Positions 8,647 to 20,311 are shown, numbered from the stretch's first letter. The stretch: 64,000 bases of DNA from Paenibacillus sp. MMS20-IR301 (GCF_032302195.1 NZ_CP135275.1:3782001-3846000), one strand, 5' to 3'. Notes: generated by a model from the letters alone, not told the origin. A program made the numbers and translations.

Positions 8647-10134
8647 TCATCTCAGGGTCAAAACAACAACCGATGCCGGCGGCAGCCGGCATTCCAGCAC
8701 GCCATCCTTGAACGAGGCGCCGCCGAAGGCTACAGGGGCCACCGCTTCCGGCTGCCCGAAGGTATTATGGGCATTCAGGTCGCTGTGCGTGAGCAGCTTC
8801 CCGCTTACTTCACCTGCTGCACCGGCAAGCTCAATAGCAAGACCGGCTTCATCCGCATGGCTCATATTGCAGAGGGAGATGTAAATGATCCCTGCCTCAT
8901 CCCGCGAAGCAGATACACTAACCTGCGGGATCAGCTCTTCGCCGTAAGCATAGCCGGGACTGGTGAAGTCAATCGCAAGCAGCTCATTATCCTGATGCAC
9001 CTTGTACATTTCAAAGACATGGTACGTAGGGGTCAGCAGCATTTGCTCACCCTCCGTAAGAATCAGCGCCTGGAGTACATTAACCATCTGGGCCAGATTG
9101 GCCATGTGCACACGGCTGCTGTGATTCTGGAAGATGTTCAGATGGATTCCGGCTACTAGCGCATCCCTGAGCGTGTTCTGCTGGTACAGGAATCCGGGAT
9201 TCGTTCCCGGCTCGGTCAGGAACCAGGTCCCCCATTCATCTATGATCAATCCTACCCGCTTCTCCGGATCGTATTTGTCCATAATCGCGGAATGCCGGGT
9301 AATGAGCTCATCCATATGGAGTGATTTCTTCATCGTTTCGAACCATTCAGCGGTATCGAACCCAAGCGCATAACGTTTCTCTTCCCAGCTGCCCGGAATG
9401 GTATAGGAATGGAGACTTAACCCGTCCATGAACCGTCCGGCTTCGCGCATCAGCACTTCCGTCCAATTGTAATCGTCCACATTGGCCCCTCCGGCAATCC
9501 GGTATAGCTTGTTGTCACCGTAGTTACGGGCATAGGTCTGATAACGGCGGTACAGATCTGCATAGTACTCCGGCCGCATATTGCCGCCGCAGCCCCAGTT
9601 CTCATTCCCGACGCCAAAGTACTTCAGCTTCCAAGGCTCTTCACGGCCATTCACGGCACGCCAGTTAGCCATCGGCGACTCGCCGTCAAAGGTCATATAC
9701 TCCACCCATTCCGACATTTCCTGAACCGTACCGCTGCCTACATTGCCGCAAATATACGGCTCGCATTCCAGCAGCTCACACAGGCGGAAAAACTCATGCG
9801 TGCCGAAGTGGTTATTCTCGACCACGCCGCCCCAGTGTGTATTGATCATCCGTTTGCGGCTCTCCGGCCGTCCAATGCCGTCTTTCCAGTGATATTCGTC
9901 GGCGAAGCAGCCGCCCGGCCAGCGGAGCACGGGAATATCCAGTTTTTTGAGTGCAGCAACCACATCATCGCGGATGCCGTCCGTATTCGGAATCGGTGAA
10001 TCCTTGCCTACCCAGAGGCCTTCATAGATACATCTGCCAAGATGCTCGGCGAAATGTCCGTACAGGTGGCGGCTGATCCTGCTTGCCCCTTCACCTGTGT
10101 TTATCTTTACAGCAGTCATTGTTCGCTTCCCCAT
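8647..10134 (-). CDS. GH51 alpha-L-arabinofuranosidase
   Basis: 495-aa intracellular retaining enzyme removing alpha-L-arabinofuranose from arabino-oligosaccharides. Acid/base E178 lies in GVGNENW and nucleophile E300 in LIIDEWGTW; a C-terminal beta-sandwich follows from about residue 390. Start ATG at 10134 (MGKRTM) is chosen because GGAG sits about 9 nt upstream and it clears the preceding stop at 10163; ATG at 10119 is the alternative, and the reading frame extending to 10203 overlaps the upstream gene without a binding site. It is one of two GH51 genes in this locus. Confidence 0.92.
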   Translation of the reverse strand: MGKRTMTAVKINTGEGASRISRHLYGHFAEHLGRCIYEGLWVGKDSPIPNTDGIRDDVVAALKKLDIPVLRWPGGCFADEYHWKDGIGRPESRKRMINTHWGGVVENNHFGTHEFFRLCELLECEPYICGNVGSGTVQEMSEWVEYMTFDGESPMANWRAVNGREEPWKLKYFGVGNENWGCGGNMRPEYYADLYRRYQTYARNYGDNKLYRIAGGANVDDYNWTEVLMREAGRFMDGLSLHSYTIPGSWEEKRYALGFDTAEWFETMKKSLHMDELITRHSAIMDKYDPEKRVGLIIDEWGTWFLTEPGTNPGFLYQQNTLRDALVAGIHLNIFQNHSSRVHMANLAQMVNVLQALILTEGEQMLLTPTYHVFEMYKVHQDNELLAIDFTSPGYAYGEELIPQVSVSASRDEAGIIYISLCNMSHADEAGLAIELAGAAGEVSGKLLTHSDLNAHNTFGQPEAVAPVAFGGASFKDGVLECRLPPASVVVLTLR

Positions 10135-10162
10135 CCTTTCCTGCTCCCTGTATAACTTCATG

Positions 10163-11464
10163 TCAGGAGCTCTGCTTGCCCCAGCTGCAAATGCCGTTAT
10201 CATTCATACCGGTAAATACGAGCGCCGGCGCATTCTTCTCCCAGTCCCAGGCCGGAAGCAGCCTGACCTGCTCCACATGGCCTTGACCTTCAGACAGAGC
10301 ATTCCATCTCAGAGTCAGCGTCCGCCCGCCGTCCAGGCTCCAGCTTCCCTGTCCGTGTTCGCCGGTTAATTCCCCGTTCCAGTGCAGCTTCAGCGGTACC
10401 GACTGTACCTGGCCGTCTACAGCCGGATCATGAACAAGCCGTTCCCATTCTCCCGGAACCATTGCCGCAGGAATATCCTGCTCAGTCTCACCGGCATAAC
10501 GCTGCGGCGATACTACCGGCCAGCCGTCCTCCGTCCAGAGAATCGTGCGGATATGCAGGTAAGGCCAATGCTTATCGGCTCCGCCCCGGGCGTGATGTAC
10601 CATATAATAATTGCCGTTATCGTTCAGGACCGAGTTATGTCCCGGTGCAATCCAGCCCGGATCATCACCGAACCGGTATCCGCCCATTACCTTGACTCCC
10701 ACCTCATGCTGCGGCATATACGTGCTGTCAGCAACATCGCGGCCGTGCGCATCCAGATACGGGCCGGTAATTGAAGCCGAACGGGCTACACGGACGTTGT
10801 AATCCTCGAATAAAGAGTCATAAGACAGGAACAGATAATACTGCTTGAACTGTTCATTATAGATAATGTAGGGTCCTTCTACTGCCCCGTCCTCTGTAGT
10901 CTTATCGCGGACAGCAAGCAGCTTGCCGAAGCCTTCCTCCAGCGGTTTGCCGGTTTCCGGGTCCAGTTCAGTGATATGGATCCCCCCGAAAAAGGAGCCG
11001 TACACCATCCACATCCGGCCCTCTGCATCCTTCAGCACATTGGCATCAATGGCATTCAGCGGGTCTTCATCACGGGTCCGGATAACCACTCCTTCATCCG
11101 TCCACGGGCCTTCGATATGCTCTGCGGTGTGCAGGCCGATCAGCGACTGGCGGCTGCCGAAGGAGGAAGCGGAATAATACATCCGGTATTGCCCGTTCAC
11201 CTGTACAACATCGGGCGCCCACAAATTGCCTGAGCCCGCCCAGTCCAGTGCAACCTGGGGAATGCCCGGCAGGGCATACTGCACCCATTGCCAGTGAATG
11301 AGATCCGGTGATTTGCGGACCATAACCCCCGGTATCAGCTCGCCGCCGACTCTGACATCCGTCGAGAAGACATAGTAGCCGTCATCTGTCTTAATAATTC
11401 CGGGATCATGTGCGTTATGTACTCCCCATTCCGGCTCCCGGTCAAGGATGGAGGTATCGTACAT
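10163..11464 (-). CDS. GH43 intracellular arabinanase-like
   Basis: 433-aa GH43 propeller resembling arabinan endo/exo-1,5-alpha-L-arabinosidases. Triad: D20 (NAHDPG), D140 (NAIDAN), E196 (AVEGPY). About 100 extra C-terminal residues beyond the propeller look like the beta-barrel found in larger endo-arabinanases. There is no signal peptide, so the substrate would be imported oligomers, as with Geobacillus AbnB. AGGAG with 8-nt spacing favours ATG at 11464; an in-frame ATG at 11530 with AAAGGGG upstream would add 22 residues that look non-homologous. It lies between the transporter genes and a GH51 gene. Confidence 0.82.
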   Translation of the reverse strand: MYDTSILDREPEWGVHNAHDPGIIKTDDGYYVFSTDVRVGGELIPGVMVRKSPDLIHWQWVQYALPGIPQVALDWAGSGNLWAPDVVQVNGQYRMYYSASSFGSRQSLIGLHTAEHIEGPWTDEGVVIRTRDEDPLNAIDANVLKDAEGRMWMVYGSFFGGIHITELDPETGKPLEEGFGKLLAVRDKTTEDGAVEGPYIIYNEQFKQYYLFLSYDSLFEDYNVRVARSASITGPYLDAHGRDVADSTYMPQHEVGVKVMGGYRFGDDPGWIAPGHNSVLNDNGNYYMVHHARGGADKHWPYLHIRTILWTEDGWPVVSPQRYAGETEQDIPAAMVPGEWERLVHDPAVDGQVQSVPLKLHWNGELTGEHGQGSWSLDGGRTLTLRWNALSEGQGHVEQVRLLPAWDWEKNAPALVFTGMNDNGICSWGKQSS

Positions 11465-11535
11465 GGTGAATTCTCCTGGTGAAGACGGGAACTGTACCCC
11501 GGCATTCTCACCATTTGCAGGATGTGGCATCTCGG

Positions 11536-12372
11536 TTACCCCTTTACACCTGAAATTGCTACAGATTCAATAATCTGCTTCTGGAATACCAGGAAGATAA
11601 TAAGCATCGGCAGCAGGGCAATAATTGAAGCCGCCATAATCAGCGGATAGTCCGTCTGAATCGCATACGTCGCATTAAAGTTGGCGATAACCAGCTGCAG
11701 CGTCTGTTTCTCCGGTGAATTCAGATAGATAATCGGCGACAGGTAGTCATTCCAGATCCCCATGAACCACAGGATCAGCTGTGCAGCTACCGCCGGTTTG
11801 ATCAGCGGGAAGGTAATTGAGCTATACAGGCGGAAATACGAGCTTCCGTCAATTTTGGCCGCTTCAATGATGGCATTAGGCACACTGCTCAGATATTGCC
11901 GCAGGAAGAAGATCATCACGATATTGCCGAACAGGCCAGGAACGATCAGCGGCAGCAGAGTGTCGATCCAGCCCAGCTTCGAGAACATGAAGAACTGCGG
12001 AATCATCACTGCCGGATACGGGATCATCAGCGAAGAGAGCATCAGCAGGAAAATTTTATTTTTTGCCGGAAAACGCAATTTGGAGAATGAAAACGCCGCG
12101 AGACTGGAGGTGAACGTACCGACCGCAGTTACAGTAACCGCGATGATTACGCTGTTCTTAATCCCGCTCAGCAGCGGACCGGCTTCCCAAATCTCACTGT
12201 ATTTATTGAAATGGAACGGATTCGGAATCCACACCGGAGGCAAGGCGAATACATCCTGCTTATCCTTAAATGAAGTGGACAGCATCCAGAGCAGCGGACC
12301 GATCATGAATACCGCGCCGATTAACAGTAGAACGAATATGATAGAATTGGTAACTCTTCTTCTGCTCGTCAT
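11536..12372 (-). CDS. Carbohydrate ABC transporter permease, MalG/AraQ-like
   Basis: 278-aa inner-membrane permease with six predicted helices and the binding-protein-dependent EAA loop (EAAKIDGSSYFRLY...FPL, about residues 185-210) that contacts the ATPase. GGAGA precedes the ATG. It pairs with the permease at 12399 and the lipoprotein at 13405. No ATPase gene is present in the locus, as in B. subtilis araNPQ, where a shared MsmX-type ATPase is used. Substrate inferred from neighbours as arabino-oligosaccharides. Confidence 0.92.
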   Translation of the reverse strand: MTSRRRVTNSIIFVLLLIGAVFMIGPLLWMLSTSFKDKQDVFALPPVWIPNPFHFNKYSEIWEAGPLLSGIKNSVIIAVTVTAVGTFTSSLAAFSFSKLRFPAKNKIFLLMLSSLMIPYPAVMIPQFFMFSKLGWIDTLLPLIVPGLFGNIVMIFFLRQYLSSVPNAIIEAAKIDGSSYFRLYSSITFPLIKPAVAAQLILWFMGIWNDYLSPIIYLNSPEKQTLQLVIANFNATYAIQTDYPLIMAASIIALLPMLIIFLVFQKQIIESVAISGVKG

Positions 12373-12398
12373 ATTTAGGGTCTCCTCTCTCTAAAGAA

Positions 12399-13289
12399 TC
12401 AATCGACATCGAACGATTGCTTCTCGTTCATTCGGAATTGGATAAGAGTCACGACAAATATGAACACGCCGAGGAATACCGCCATTGCAGAGGCATAACC
12501 CATCTGGAAGTTGCCGAAGGCCTTCTGCCAAATGTAGAACACTACGGAAGCCGAAGCATATTCCGGTCCGCCGGTAGGGGTCATAATGTTCATCTCGGTA
12601 AAAATTTGCGATCCTCCGATAATATTGGTAACGATAATGAAGAAGGTTACCGGTCGTACCATAGGCCAGGTAATATGCCGGAATGATTGGAAGCCATTTG
12701 CCCCGTCCAGCTCTGCCGCTTCGTAATAGGATCTGGAGACGCTCTGCAGGGCCGCCAAATAGAGCAGCATCGTATAGCCGAGTCCCTTCCAGACCGCCAT
12801 AATAATCAGCGCCGGCTTGACCGTGAATTTATTGGCCATCCAGTTAGGCCCGCTTATCCCGAACAGATCCAGGAACTGGTTCACTAGCCCGTAGTCACCG
12901 TTGTACGCCCAGTTCCACATGATGGACACTGCCGCCAGGGAAGAAATGACCGGAACATAATAGATGACGCGGAACGCCGTAGTCCCGGGAACCCCGCGGT
13001 TGAGGCCCAGTGCCAAGAGCAGCGCTAATGTAATGCCGATTGGAATGCCAAGCATCATGAAGAGTGTATTAAATAAAGCCTTATGGAACAGCTCATCCGT
13101 TAACAGGTCGGTGAAATTGCTCAGGCCGATCAGATTCATCTGTCCGAGTCCGTCCCAATCGGTAAATGAGCCATAGATTGAATAAATCATCGGATACAGT
13201 GTAAAGATTAACAGTCCCAGCAGCGGAGGAAGAATAAACAGAAATCCGTAGATTTTCTCCTTCCGGTAGAGGTTCGACTTAGCGTTCAT
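12399..13289 (-). CDS. Carbohydrate ABC transporter permease, MalF/AraP-like
   Basis: 296-aa permease with about six membrane helices and the EAA motif (YEAAELDGANGFQSF...WPM). ATG at 13289 (MNAKSN) is preferred: GAGGTG lies 7 nt upstream, while the upstream extension to 13355 runs through a hairpin. It forms the heterodimeric channel with the product at 11536 and is separated from the binding-protein gene by the stem-loop at 13319-13368. Confidence 0.92.
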   Translation of the reverse strand: MNAKSNLYRKEKIYGFLFILPPLLGLLIFTLYPMIYSIYGSFTDWDGLGQMNLIGLSNFTDLLTDELFHKALFNTLFMMLGIPIGITLALLLALGLNRGVPGTTAFRVIYYVPVISSLAAVSIMWNWAYNGDYGLVNQFLDLFGISGPNWMANKFTVKPALIIMAVWKGLGYTMLLYLAALQSVSRSYYEAAELDGANGFQSFRHITWPMVRPVTFFIIVTNIIGGSQIFTEMNIMTPTGGPEYASASVVFYIWQKAFGNFQMGYASAMAVFLGVFIFVVTLIQFRMNEKQSFDVD

Positions 13290-13318
13290 TACAATCACCT
13301 CAAATTCAGATAGTTCAG

Positions 13319-13368
13319 ATAAAAGTGATGCTGGTCCGTTGTTACAGGGAGCCAAGCATCACTTTTAT
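13319..13368. promoter_or_regulatory. 14-bp perfect stem-loop between binding protein and permease genes
   Basis: Positions 13319-13332 (ATAAAAGTGATGCT) are exactly complementary to 13355-13368 with a 22-nt loop. The A-rich/T-rich ends make it terminator-like on both strands. In this position such hairpins typically stop most transcripts or protect the upstream mRNA, raising binding protein over permease; that role is inferred. Confidence 0.7.
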
Positions 13369-13404
13369 TCTGGTTAAGAACTATTTTGTCAGCTTATATA
13401 TGTC

Positions 13405-14802
13405 TTACTTCTTGGATTTGGCTTCCTGCTCAACTGCTTTATCCAGCAGCTTCTGCATCTTCGGCTGTTCCGATTTCACGTATTCCTCAGGGGTAACCTT
13501 GCCGTCCAGAACCGGTTGAATATCGGTGTAGAACAGGTTATACCACTCAGCGTTGTAAGTATAATGACCAGGAAGTACTCTGCCGTACTCGTTAACCACC
13601 TGCAGGAATTCTTCTTTATTGGCCGGTTTGGTTGTCGTATCCGCAGCCCATTCATTAGCCATATCAATCAGGTTCGGAATCTGTACTTTAGCCTTAACCA
13701 GCGCTTCCATACCTTCCTTCGATGCAGTCAGATAGTTGATCAGTTCTACAGCTTCGTCCGGATGCTTTGTTTTGGCGGAGGCACCGATACCAAGTGATCC
13801 GGTCCATGTAGCGGATACGCCGGTGGAGCCCGCAGGGTAAGGCATCAGATCATAATCGAAAGGAAGGGTTTCATAAGTGCTCATATCCCATGGTCCTACA
13901 GGGAAGAAGGCCATTTCGCCTTTCATCCAGCGCTGGTAGGTATCCAGTGTCTGCGCTTGTTCAGTGGACGGCGTAATACCGTATTTAAGCTGCATGTCCA
14001 CGAAGAATTGCAGAGCTTCAACGAATTTTGGATCATCAATCGTTACTTTTGTTTTGGTAGCATCGAGCCAGTCCGCACCGTTACTCCATACAAAGGAAGG
14101 CAATGCCCACTGTACGTTGAAACCTGCACCGAATTGATCCAGCTTGCCGTCGTTGTCTTTATCGATCGTCAGCTGCTGGGCCACTTTGATGAATTCATCC
14201 CAGGTGTAAGGCTTGTCCTTGTCAGGAAGCGGGATTCCCGCTGCTTCAAACATAGTCTTATTGTATCCGAGCGCGAAAGGACCAACGTCTTTAGGCATAC
14301 CGTACAGGTTACCCTGTCCGGCCATAGTGCCGTCATAACGGTACAGGTCAACGCCGTATTTCCAGATGTTGTTCAAGTCAATATTGGTATTGCCTTCAAC
14401 ATAGCTCGTCAGGTCCAGCAGCACACCGCTGTTCACATAAGCCTTCAGATCACCAGATTCGAAGTAGAATACGTCAGGCACGCTGTTACCGGTAATCGAA
14501 GCTTTCAGCTTGGTTGCATATTGGTCAGCCGCAGTCACAACAATCTTAACCTTTACGTTAGGGTGATCGGCTTCAAATTGTTTAACTACGCCTTCATAAG
14601 CTTTTTGCTCATCGGTTCCCCCACGGAACATGAACGTAAGGTTTTTAGTTTCTTTTGAATCGTTTTTGCCGGCATTCGCAGTGGCTTCACCGCCGCTGTT
14701 GCTCCCGGATGATGCATTGTTGTTCCCGCCGCAGCCTGCAAGTATAACCGATACCATTAGAACCAACGACAGCAGTGTAAACCAGCCCTTTTTCTTTAAC
14801 AC
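13405..14802 (-). CDS. Sugar ABC transporter substrate-binding lipoprotein, AraN-like
   Basis: 465-aa lipoprotein. Residues 1-23 are a lipoprotein signal peptide with lipobox L21-A22-G23-C24; the remainder matches the family-1 extracellular solute-binding fold. Start is GTG at 14802 with AGGAGGGG 6 nt upstream, the strongest binding site in the locus, fitting high expression. A low-complexity Asn/Ser/Gly linker follows the lipid anchor. It feeds the permease pair downstream; binding of arabino-oligosaccharides is inferred from flanking GH51 and GH43 genes. Confidence 0.92.
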   Translation of the reverse strand: MLKKKGWFTLLSLVLMVSVILAGCGGNNNASSGSNSGGEATANAGKNDSKETKNLTFMFRGGTDEQKAYEGVVKQFEADHPNVKVKIVVTAADQYATKLKASITGNSVPDVFYFESGDLKAYVNSGVLLDLTSYVEGNTNIDLNNIWKYGVDLYRYDGTMAGQGNLYGMPKDVGPFALGYNKTMFEAAGIPLPDKDKPYTWDEFIKVAQQLTIDKDNDGKLDQFGAGFNVQWALPSFVWSNGADWLDATKTKVTIDDPKFVEALQFFVDMQLKYGITPSTEQAQTLDTYQRWMKGEMAFFPVGPWDMSTYETLPFDYDLMPYPAGSTGVSATWTGSLGIGASAKTKHPDEAVELINYLTASKEGMEALVKAKVQIPNLIDMANEWAADTTTKPANKEEFLQVVNEYGRVLPGHYTYNAEWYNLFYTDIQPVLDGKVTPEEYVKSEQPKMQKLLDKAVEQEAKSKK

Positions 14803-14905
14803 TGTAACCCCTCCTAGGATTTGCTGAACAAGTATAATGCTGATAATACTATATAGAAGAACTAAAGCAGCCCGGTCCGGGCAGGCCAGTTCAAGCTATC
14901 CAATC

Positions 14906-16456
<1,551 letters not shown>

Positions 16457-16472
16457 TTAAAAAACATTTGAA

Positions 16473-16486
16473 TGTATTCGCTTACA
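16473..16486. promoter_or_regulatory. Candidate cre (CcpA) site upstream of the GH51 operon
   Basis: TGTATTCGCTTACA has a perfect TGTA/TACA outer dyad and one mismatch to the relaxed consensus TGWNANCGNTNWCA. It lies 32 bp before the GH51 start, in roadblock position. Confidence 0.45.
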
Positions 16487-16738
16487 GATATAAAATAACA
16501 TATATAAAGAACTATGTAAACATAAAAATATAAATCTATTCATACATATTCAAAACAAAATAGAAAAAAGCCTATTTTCTGAAATAATCACGACTTTTTC
16601 ACAACTTTATAGCTTTATTCATTCAACATGTTATAAAACAAAAAGCTCTTTTGTTTCATATTTAGCTTAATTTTAATTATAACCTACAAATAAAGGCAGA
16701 AAGCTTTCCTTTTAAGCTCAATTAGTTTATAATTTTGT

Positions 16739-16752
16739 AAAACAGTTGTTTT
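16739..16752. promoter_or_regulatory. Possible operator dyad of the ArsR-type regulator
   Basis: AAAACA-GT-TGTTTT is a perfect 6-bp inverted repeat 33 bp before the regulator start. Binding by the divergent regulator is a guess from position. Confidence 0.3.
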
Positions 16753-16785
16753 CAAACGACCTCACCGGAAGAAGGTACCCTAAAT

Positions 16786-17742
16786 ATGATTTATATCAAA
16801 GATTTAATGAGCGGCATTGATATTTTCAAAGCGCTCAGCTCCGAGATCCGTATCCAGATTCTTGAGCTGCTGGCGACCAATCAGGCACTGAACCTGAATG
16901 AAATTGCCAAGAAGCTGAATCTCAGCAACGGGGCAATTACGATGCACATTAAGAAGCTGGAGGAAAGCGGCCTGATCGAGATTAATACCTCGGTGGGCAA
17001 GCACGGCATTCAGAAGGTCTGCTATCTGAACAAGGATAAGCTGATGGTTGATCTGCGCAGCAAGGATGTCGATAATCTTTATGAAGTCGAAATTCAGGTA
17101 GGCCATTACAGCAACTATCAGGCGGTTCCTACCTGCGGGCTGGCTACCAAGGACAGCATTATCGGTGACTTCGACGAGCCGCGTTATTTCGCTGATCCCC
17201 AGCGGATTGATTCAGAGATCATCTGGATGGCGGAAGGCTTCCTTGAATACCGCATCCCGAACTACCTCAAAGCCAACCAGACCTTCCGGGAGATCCAGTT
17301 CTCCATGGAGATCGGTTCAGAAGCGCCGGGCTTCAGTGACAACTATCCGTCCGACCTGTACTTTTATGTAAACGGAATCGAAATCGGTTCATGGACCAGT
17401 CCCGGTGACTTCGGAGATGCCCGCGGCACCTTCAATCCGGACTGGTGGCCGCCGCATCTTAACCAGTACGGAATGCTCAAGCTGATCCGGATCAATAATG
17501 AGGGAAGCTTCATTGACGGCTGCCGCATCTCAGACATCACCCTGGACGACATCAAGCTGGATTATAAAAGCGAGCTGACCTTCCGGATCGCCGTCACCGA
17601 CAAGCCGTTCAACAAGCGCGGCCTGACCATCTACGGCAAGCATTTCGGCAACTACAGCCAGGATCTCCTGGCGCGTGTACTTTATAACGTGCATGAGGTT
17701 AATGACCCTTCCTGCCGCCCGGCAGCAACAGCGCTTGAATAA
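16786..17742 (+). CDS. ArsR-type winged-helix regulator with large C-terminal domain
   Basis: 318 aa. Residues about 8-85 form an ArsR/MarR-like winged helix (IFKALSSEIRIQILELL; recognition helix NGAITMHIKKLEESG). The remaining 230 residues are not a metal-sensing ArsR tail: they look like a beta-rich domain with Trp/Asp-rich segments (NPDWWPPHLNQ) suggestive of a carbohydrate-binding sandwich. No metal-binding cysteine pair typical of ArsR is visible. Divergent from the arabinan operon, so it probably senses arabinose or arabino-oligosaccharides and controls that operon. AAGGT precedes ATG at 16786. Confidence 0.8.
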   Translation: MIYIKDLMSGIDIFKALSSEIRIQILELLATNQALNLNEIAKKLNLSNGAITMHIKKLEESGLIEINTSVGKHGIQKVCYLNKDKLMVDLRSKDVDNLYEVEIQVGHYSNYQAVPTCGLATKDSIIGDFDEPRYFADPQRIDSEIIWMAEGFLEYRIPNYLKANQTFREIQFSMEIGSEAPGFSDNYPSDLYFYVNGIEIGSWTSPGDFGDARGTFNPDWWPPHLNQYGMLKLIRINNEGSFIDGCRISDITLDDIKLDYKSELTFRIAVTDKPFNKRGLTIYGKHFGNYSQDLLARVLYNVHEVNDPSCRPAATALE

Positions 17743-17836
17743 GTCTTCCCCCCCCACAAAGTGATGCCCATTCTCGGATGTTGACTCAGGTACTTTGCGG
17801 GGACCCCGGAAATTATAAAATTCTTATCTTCTTAAC

Positions 17837-17866
17837 AAGACCATCTCCCTGACGGGGGATGGTCTT
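17837..17866 (+). terminator. Hairpin after the ArsR-type gene
   Basis: AAGACCATC pairs with GATGGTCTT with further C-G pairs inside the loop. The trailing T run is short, so terminator strength is uncertain. Confidence 0.5.
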
Positions 17867-17991
17867 TGTCATTCTAAAGCCTGTATCTGCTTCCCTCCTA
17901 CTCCTGCAGGTAAGGAACTTCCAGTATAATCAGGCCCCCCTTAACCCACACTAACGAATGTCTTTTAAACTACCGCGAGGGAGTGTTTCGA

Positions 17992-18150
17992 ATGCGTGAA
18001 GGGATGATACCAGCCGTTCTGGGAACCGTTGTAACCGCGTCGAGCGCAGCTTTTCTTGGCAGCAGATACAAGATAGCCGCTACAGGGATTCTCGGATTTG
18101 GTCTGGCGCATATTGTACTCGGCACCATTGATTTGTTCGAGCACCGTTGA
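17992..18150 (+). CDS. Small hydrophobic protein, 52 aa
   Basis: A 52-residue frame with ATG at 17992 and GAGGGAG about 9 nt upstream. The product begins MREGMIPAVLGT, is rich in Gly/Ala/Ile, has two short hydrophobic stretches (about 5-22 and 28-47) separated by SRYK, and ends LFEHR. It looks like a small membrane protein of the kind conserved in Paenibacillus; function unknown. An antisense frame (17970-18209) covers the same DNA but lacks a binding site. Confidence 0.65.
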   Translation: MREGMIPAVLGTVVTASSAAFLGSRYKIAATGILGFGLAHIVLGTIDLFEHR

Positions 18151-18204
18151 AAGACCCGAAGGCTGGCTGGCCCGTGCAGAATGTGCGGGCTGGTCTTATA
18201 AGTA

Positions 18205-18240
18205 AACAAAAAGGCCCCTGCCCACCAGCGGGCAAGGACC
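18205..18240 (-). terminator. Intrinsic terminator of the yqeG-rsfS cluster
   Basis: On the minus strand GGTCCTTGCCC pairs with GGGCAGGGGCC (one wobble, one mismatch) and is followed by TTTTTGTTT. It closes the long minus-strand cluster. Confidence 0.8.
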
Positions 18241-18256
18241 TAACGGTACATAGGCG

Positions 18257-19036
18257 TCATTTCACAGCTACATAAAACAGACGCTCCGCGGAATCATCCG
18301 CTTCCATCCATTCAAAGTCCGCATACAGCCGTACCTCACTGAATCCGGCCTTCAGCAGTTCCTGCTTCATCCATTCAGGATCATACGCACGCTGGATGTG
18401 CGTCTCTTCGAAACGGCGGTACAGATCCGGCCGTCCCTCCTCGCGGGCAAAGATCGACAGATGATGCTCAATCTCCCGGCGCGGCACATCCAGCTCACAG
18501 GTCCAGATATACGATACATTAGGCTCATCCTGCACGAAGGGCTGCTCTTCTTCATAGCGGATCAGCGTGTTCGGATGATGGACATCGAACAGGAAGGTCC
18601 CGCCCGGCTTGAGTCCGGCATACGTGCAGGCAAATACTTTCTGCACTTCCTGCTCCTCCAGCACATAATTCAGGCAGTCACAGAATGAAATGACAGAATC
18701 GACCGGCTCCGGCAATTCCCACTCCGTCATATTCTGCCTGATCCAGAGAATACTGCCTTCCCTGCTCAGACGCAGCCCATGCGGCTGCTGCTCCAGCTTC
18801 TGCCGGGCGACGGCCAGCATGTCCGAGGACAGGTCAATTCCCGTCATATGATAACCGGCTGCGGCCAGCGGAAGCGTAAGACTGCCGGTACCGCAGCCGA
18901 GCTCAGCTACTGTACGCGGCTTACCGTATTTGCCCCATGCCGTCTCGGCAAAGGCCAGCCAATCCGGATAAGGCATATCCGCCATCAGCTCATCGTAGAC
19001 ATAAGCAAATTTCCCATAGGAGGACACTGCGCACAC
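18257..19036 (-). CDS. Class I SAM-dependent methyltransferase (YqeM-like)
   Basis: 259-aa Rossmann methyltransferase with motif I AELGCGTGSLTLPLA (about residues 42-56) and the acidic motif II GIDLS. Position after rsfS matches B. subtilis yqeM, a conserved but poorly characterised methyltransferase. GTG at 19036 is the annotated start, 13 nt after the preceding stop; no strong binding site is present and GTG at 19027 is an alternative, so translation is probably coupled. Substrate unknown. Confidence 0.85.
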   Translation of the reverse strand: MCAVSSYGKFAYVYDELMADMPYPDWLAFAETAWGKYGKPRTVAELGCGTGSLTLPLAAAGYHMTGIDLSSDMLAVARQKLEQQPHGLRLSREGSILWIRQNMTEWELPEPVDSVISFCDCLNYVLEEQEVQKVFACTYAGLKPGGTFLFDVHHPNTLIRYEEEQPFVQDEPNVSYIWTCELDVPRREIEHHLSIFAREEGRPDLYRRFEETHIQRAYDPEWMKQELLKAGFSEVRLYADFEWMEADDSAERLFYVAVK

Positions 19037-19049
19037 CGCTTTCTATAAA

Positions 19050-19967
19050 CTATTGATTGCCGGGATCCGGCTCTGGCGCGGCCTCTTCCTTAGCGGCCAG
19101 GTAAGTCCAGTTCTCCTTCTGGGTTACCAGCCCTTCCTTCATCAGCTTGCCGAGCGCACGCTTGAAGGCGGACTTGCTGATGCCAAACCGCTGCTTAATA
19201 ATATCGGGAGGCGTAGCATCCGAATACGGCATTCCGCCGCCAGGACGCGTAGCCAGGAAATCGAGCAGCGCCGCTGAATCGACATCCCGTCCGACTTCCT
19301 TGCGGTTGCCCATACTCAGATTGACACGGCCGTCCTCACGGATATGCGAGACCCGTGCTTCAATGACTTCACCCAGACGCAGCAGACGACTGCGCTCGGA
19401 GGAGTGCACCATTCCAATGATGCCGAAGCCGAGCACCCCGGCATCTACAAGCACAAAGGTCCCCATCTGGAGCGGCTTGTAGACACGCGCAGTTACTTCC
19501 TTGCCCCGCCAGGAATCCGGGGCAGGCAGCGCCAGCGGAGCCAGCTCCTGCTCACCGGCCAGCTTCGCACGGAGTCTTCCCTGCTTGTCATGCTCCATGA
19601 TGGCGTATACCTTGTCACCGATCTGCGGACGCAGCTCCACCAGCTCCGGCAGCTCGCCAAGCGGCAGCAGCAGCTGGCGGCCCAGTCCCATCTCCAGGAA
19701 GCAGCCGAGGCGCGGATGAATATCAGCGACTTCCAGCAGCGCCATCTCGCCCAGTGTCAGATAAGGCTTCTTCATCGTTGCTGCAGGACGGTCCTCGGTA
19801 TCGAAGAAGATGAATACCTCCACCTTATCGCCGATCTTCGGCTTGCTGCCTACCAGCTCAGTGTAATGAAGCATGATATCCTGGTCGCCGGCACTCAGAA
19901 AGTAGCCGTAAGGAGAGACCTCCCTCATCACTTCAAGCGTAACTGTAGTTCCTGCAATCAGACTCAT
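19050..19967 (-). CDS. cvfB: S1 RNA-binding protein, CvfB/YitL family
   Basis: 305-aa cytoplasmic protein with tandem S1-like OB folds (about residues 1-65, 65-135 and 145-215) and a C-terminal winged helix (about 230-285, KQRFGISKSAFKRALGKLMKEGLV). CvfB proteins bind RNA and affect virulence-factor expression in Staphylococcus. ATG at 19967 overlaps the rsfS stop as ATGA, so this start is preferred over an upstream extension to 19997. Its insertion between rsfS and the yqeM-like gene differs from B. subtilis. Confidence 0.85.
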   Translation of the reverse strand: MSLIAGTTVTLEVMREVSPYGYFLSAGDQDIMLHYTELVGSKPKIGDKVEVFIFFDTEDRPAATMKKPYLTLGEMALLEVADIHPRLGCFLEMGLGRQLLLPLGELPELVELRPQIGDKVYAIMEHDKQGRLRAKLAGEQELAPLALPAPDSWRGKEVTARVYKPLQMGTFVLVDAGVLGFGIIGMVHSSERSRLLRLGEVIEARVSHIREDGRVNLSMGNRKEVGRDVDSAALLDFLATRPGGGMPYSDATPPDIIKQRFGISKSAFKRALGKLMKEGLVTQKENWTYLAAKEEAAPEPDPGNQ

Positions 19968-20311
19968 ACGGTTTCCACAACCTTGGCATCCGACCACAGA
20001 CGCTCAATGTTGTAATATTCGCGCTCATCGCGGTGGAAGACATGGACAATCACATCGCCCAGATCCATCAATACCCAGCGGGCTGCGTCCATTCCTTCGA
20101 TGCCTTTGATCATACCGCCGGCTTCATGGACTACCTTACGCACCTCGGTGGCAATCGCCTGAACCTGGGTATCGGAATTACCGTGGCAGATAATGAAATA
20201 ATCGCTGATCGGCGACACGCTGCGCAGATCCAGTGCTACCACGTTCATTGCTTTTTTATCCTGAACGGCATTCAGCGCCAGTTCCAGAAGCTTGCTTGAT
20301 TGTACACTCAT
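19964..20311 (-). CDS. rsfS: Ribosomal silencing factor RsfS
   Basis: 115-aa RsfS/Iojap protein. It binds ribosomal protein uL14 on the 50S subunit and blocks subunit joining in starved cells. The conserved segments VVALDLRSVSPISDYFIICHG and GDVIVHVF are present. It overlaps yqeK by 4 nt upstream and cvfB by 4 nt downstream, so translation of the three is coupled. Confidence 0.95.
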   Translation of the reverse strand: MSVQSSKLLELALNAVQDKKAMNVVALDLRSVSPISDYFIICHGNSDTQVQAIATEVRKVVHEAGGMIKGIEGMDAARWVLMDLGDVIVHVFHRDEREYYNIERLWSDAKVVETV

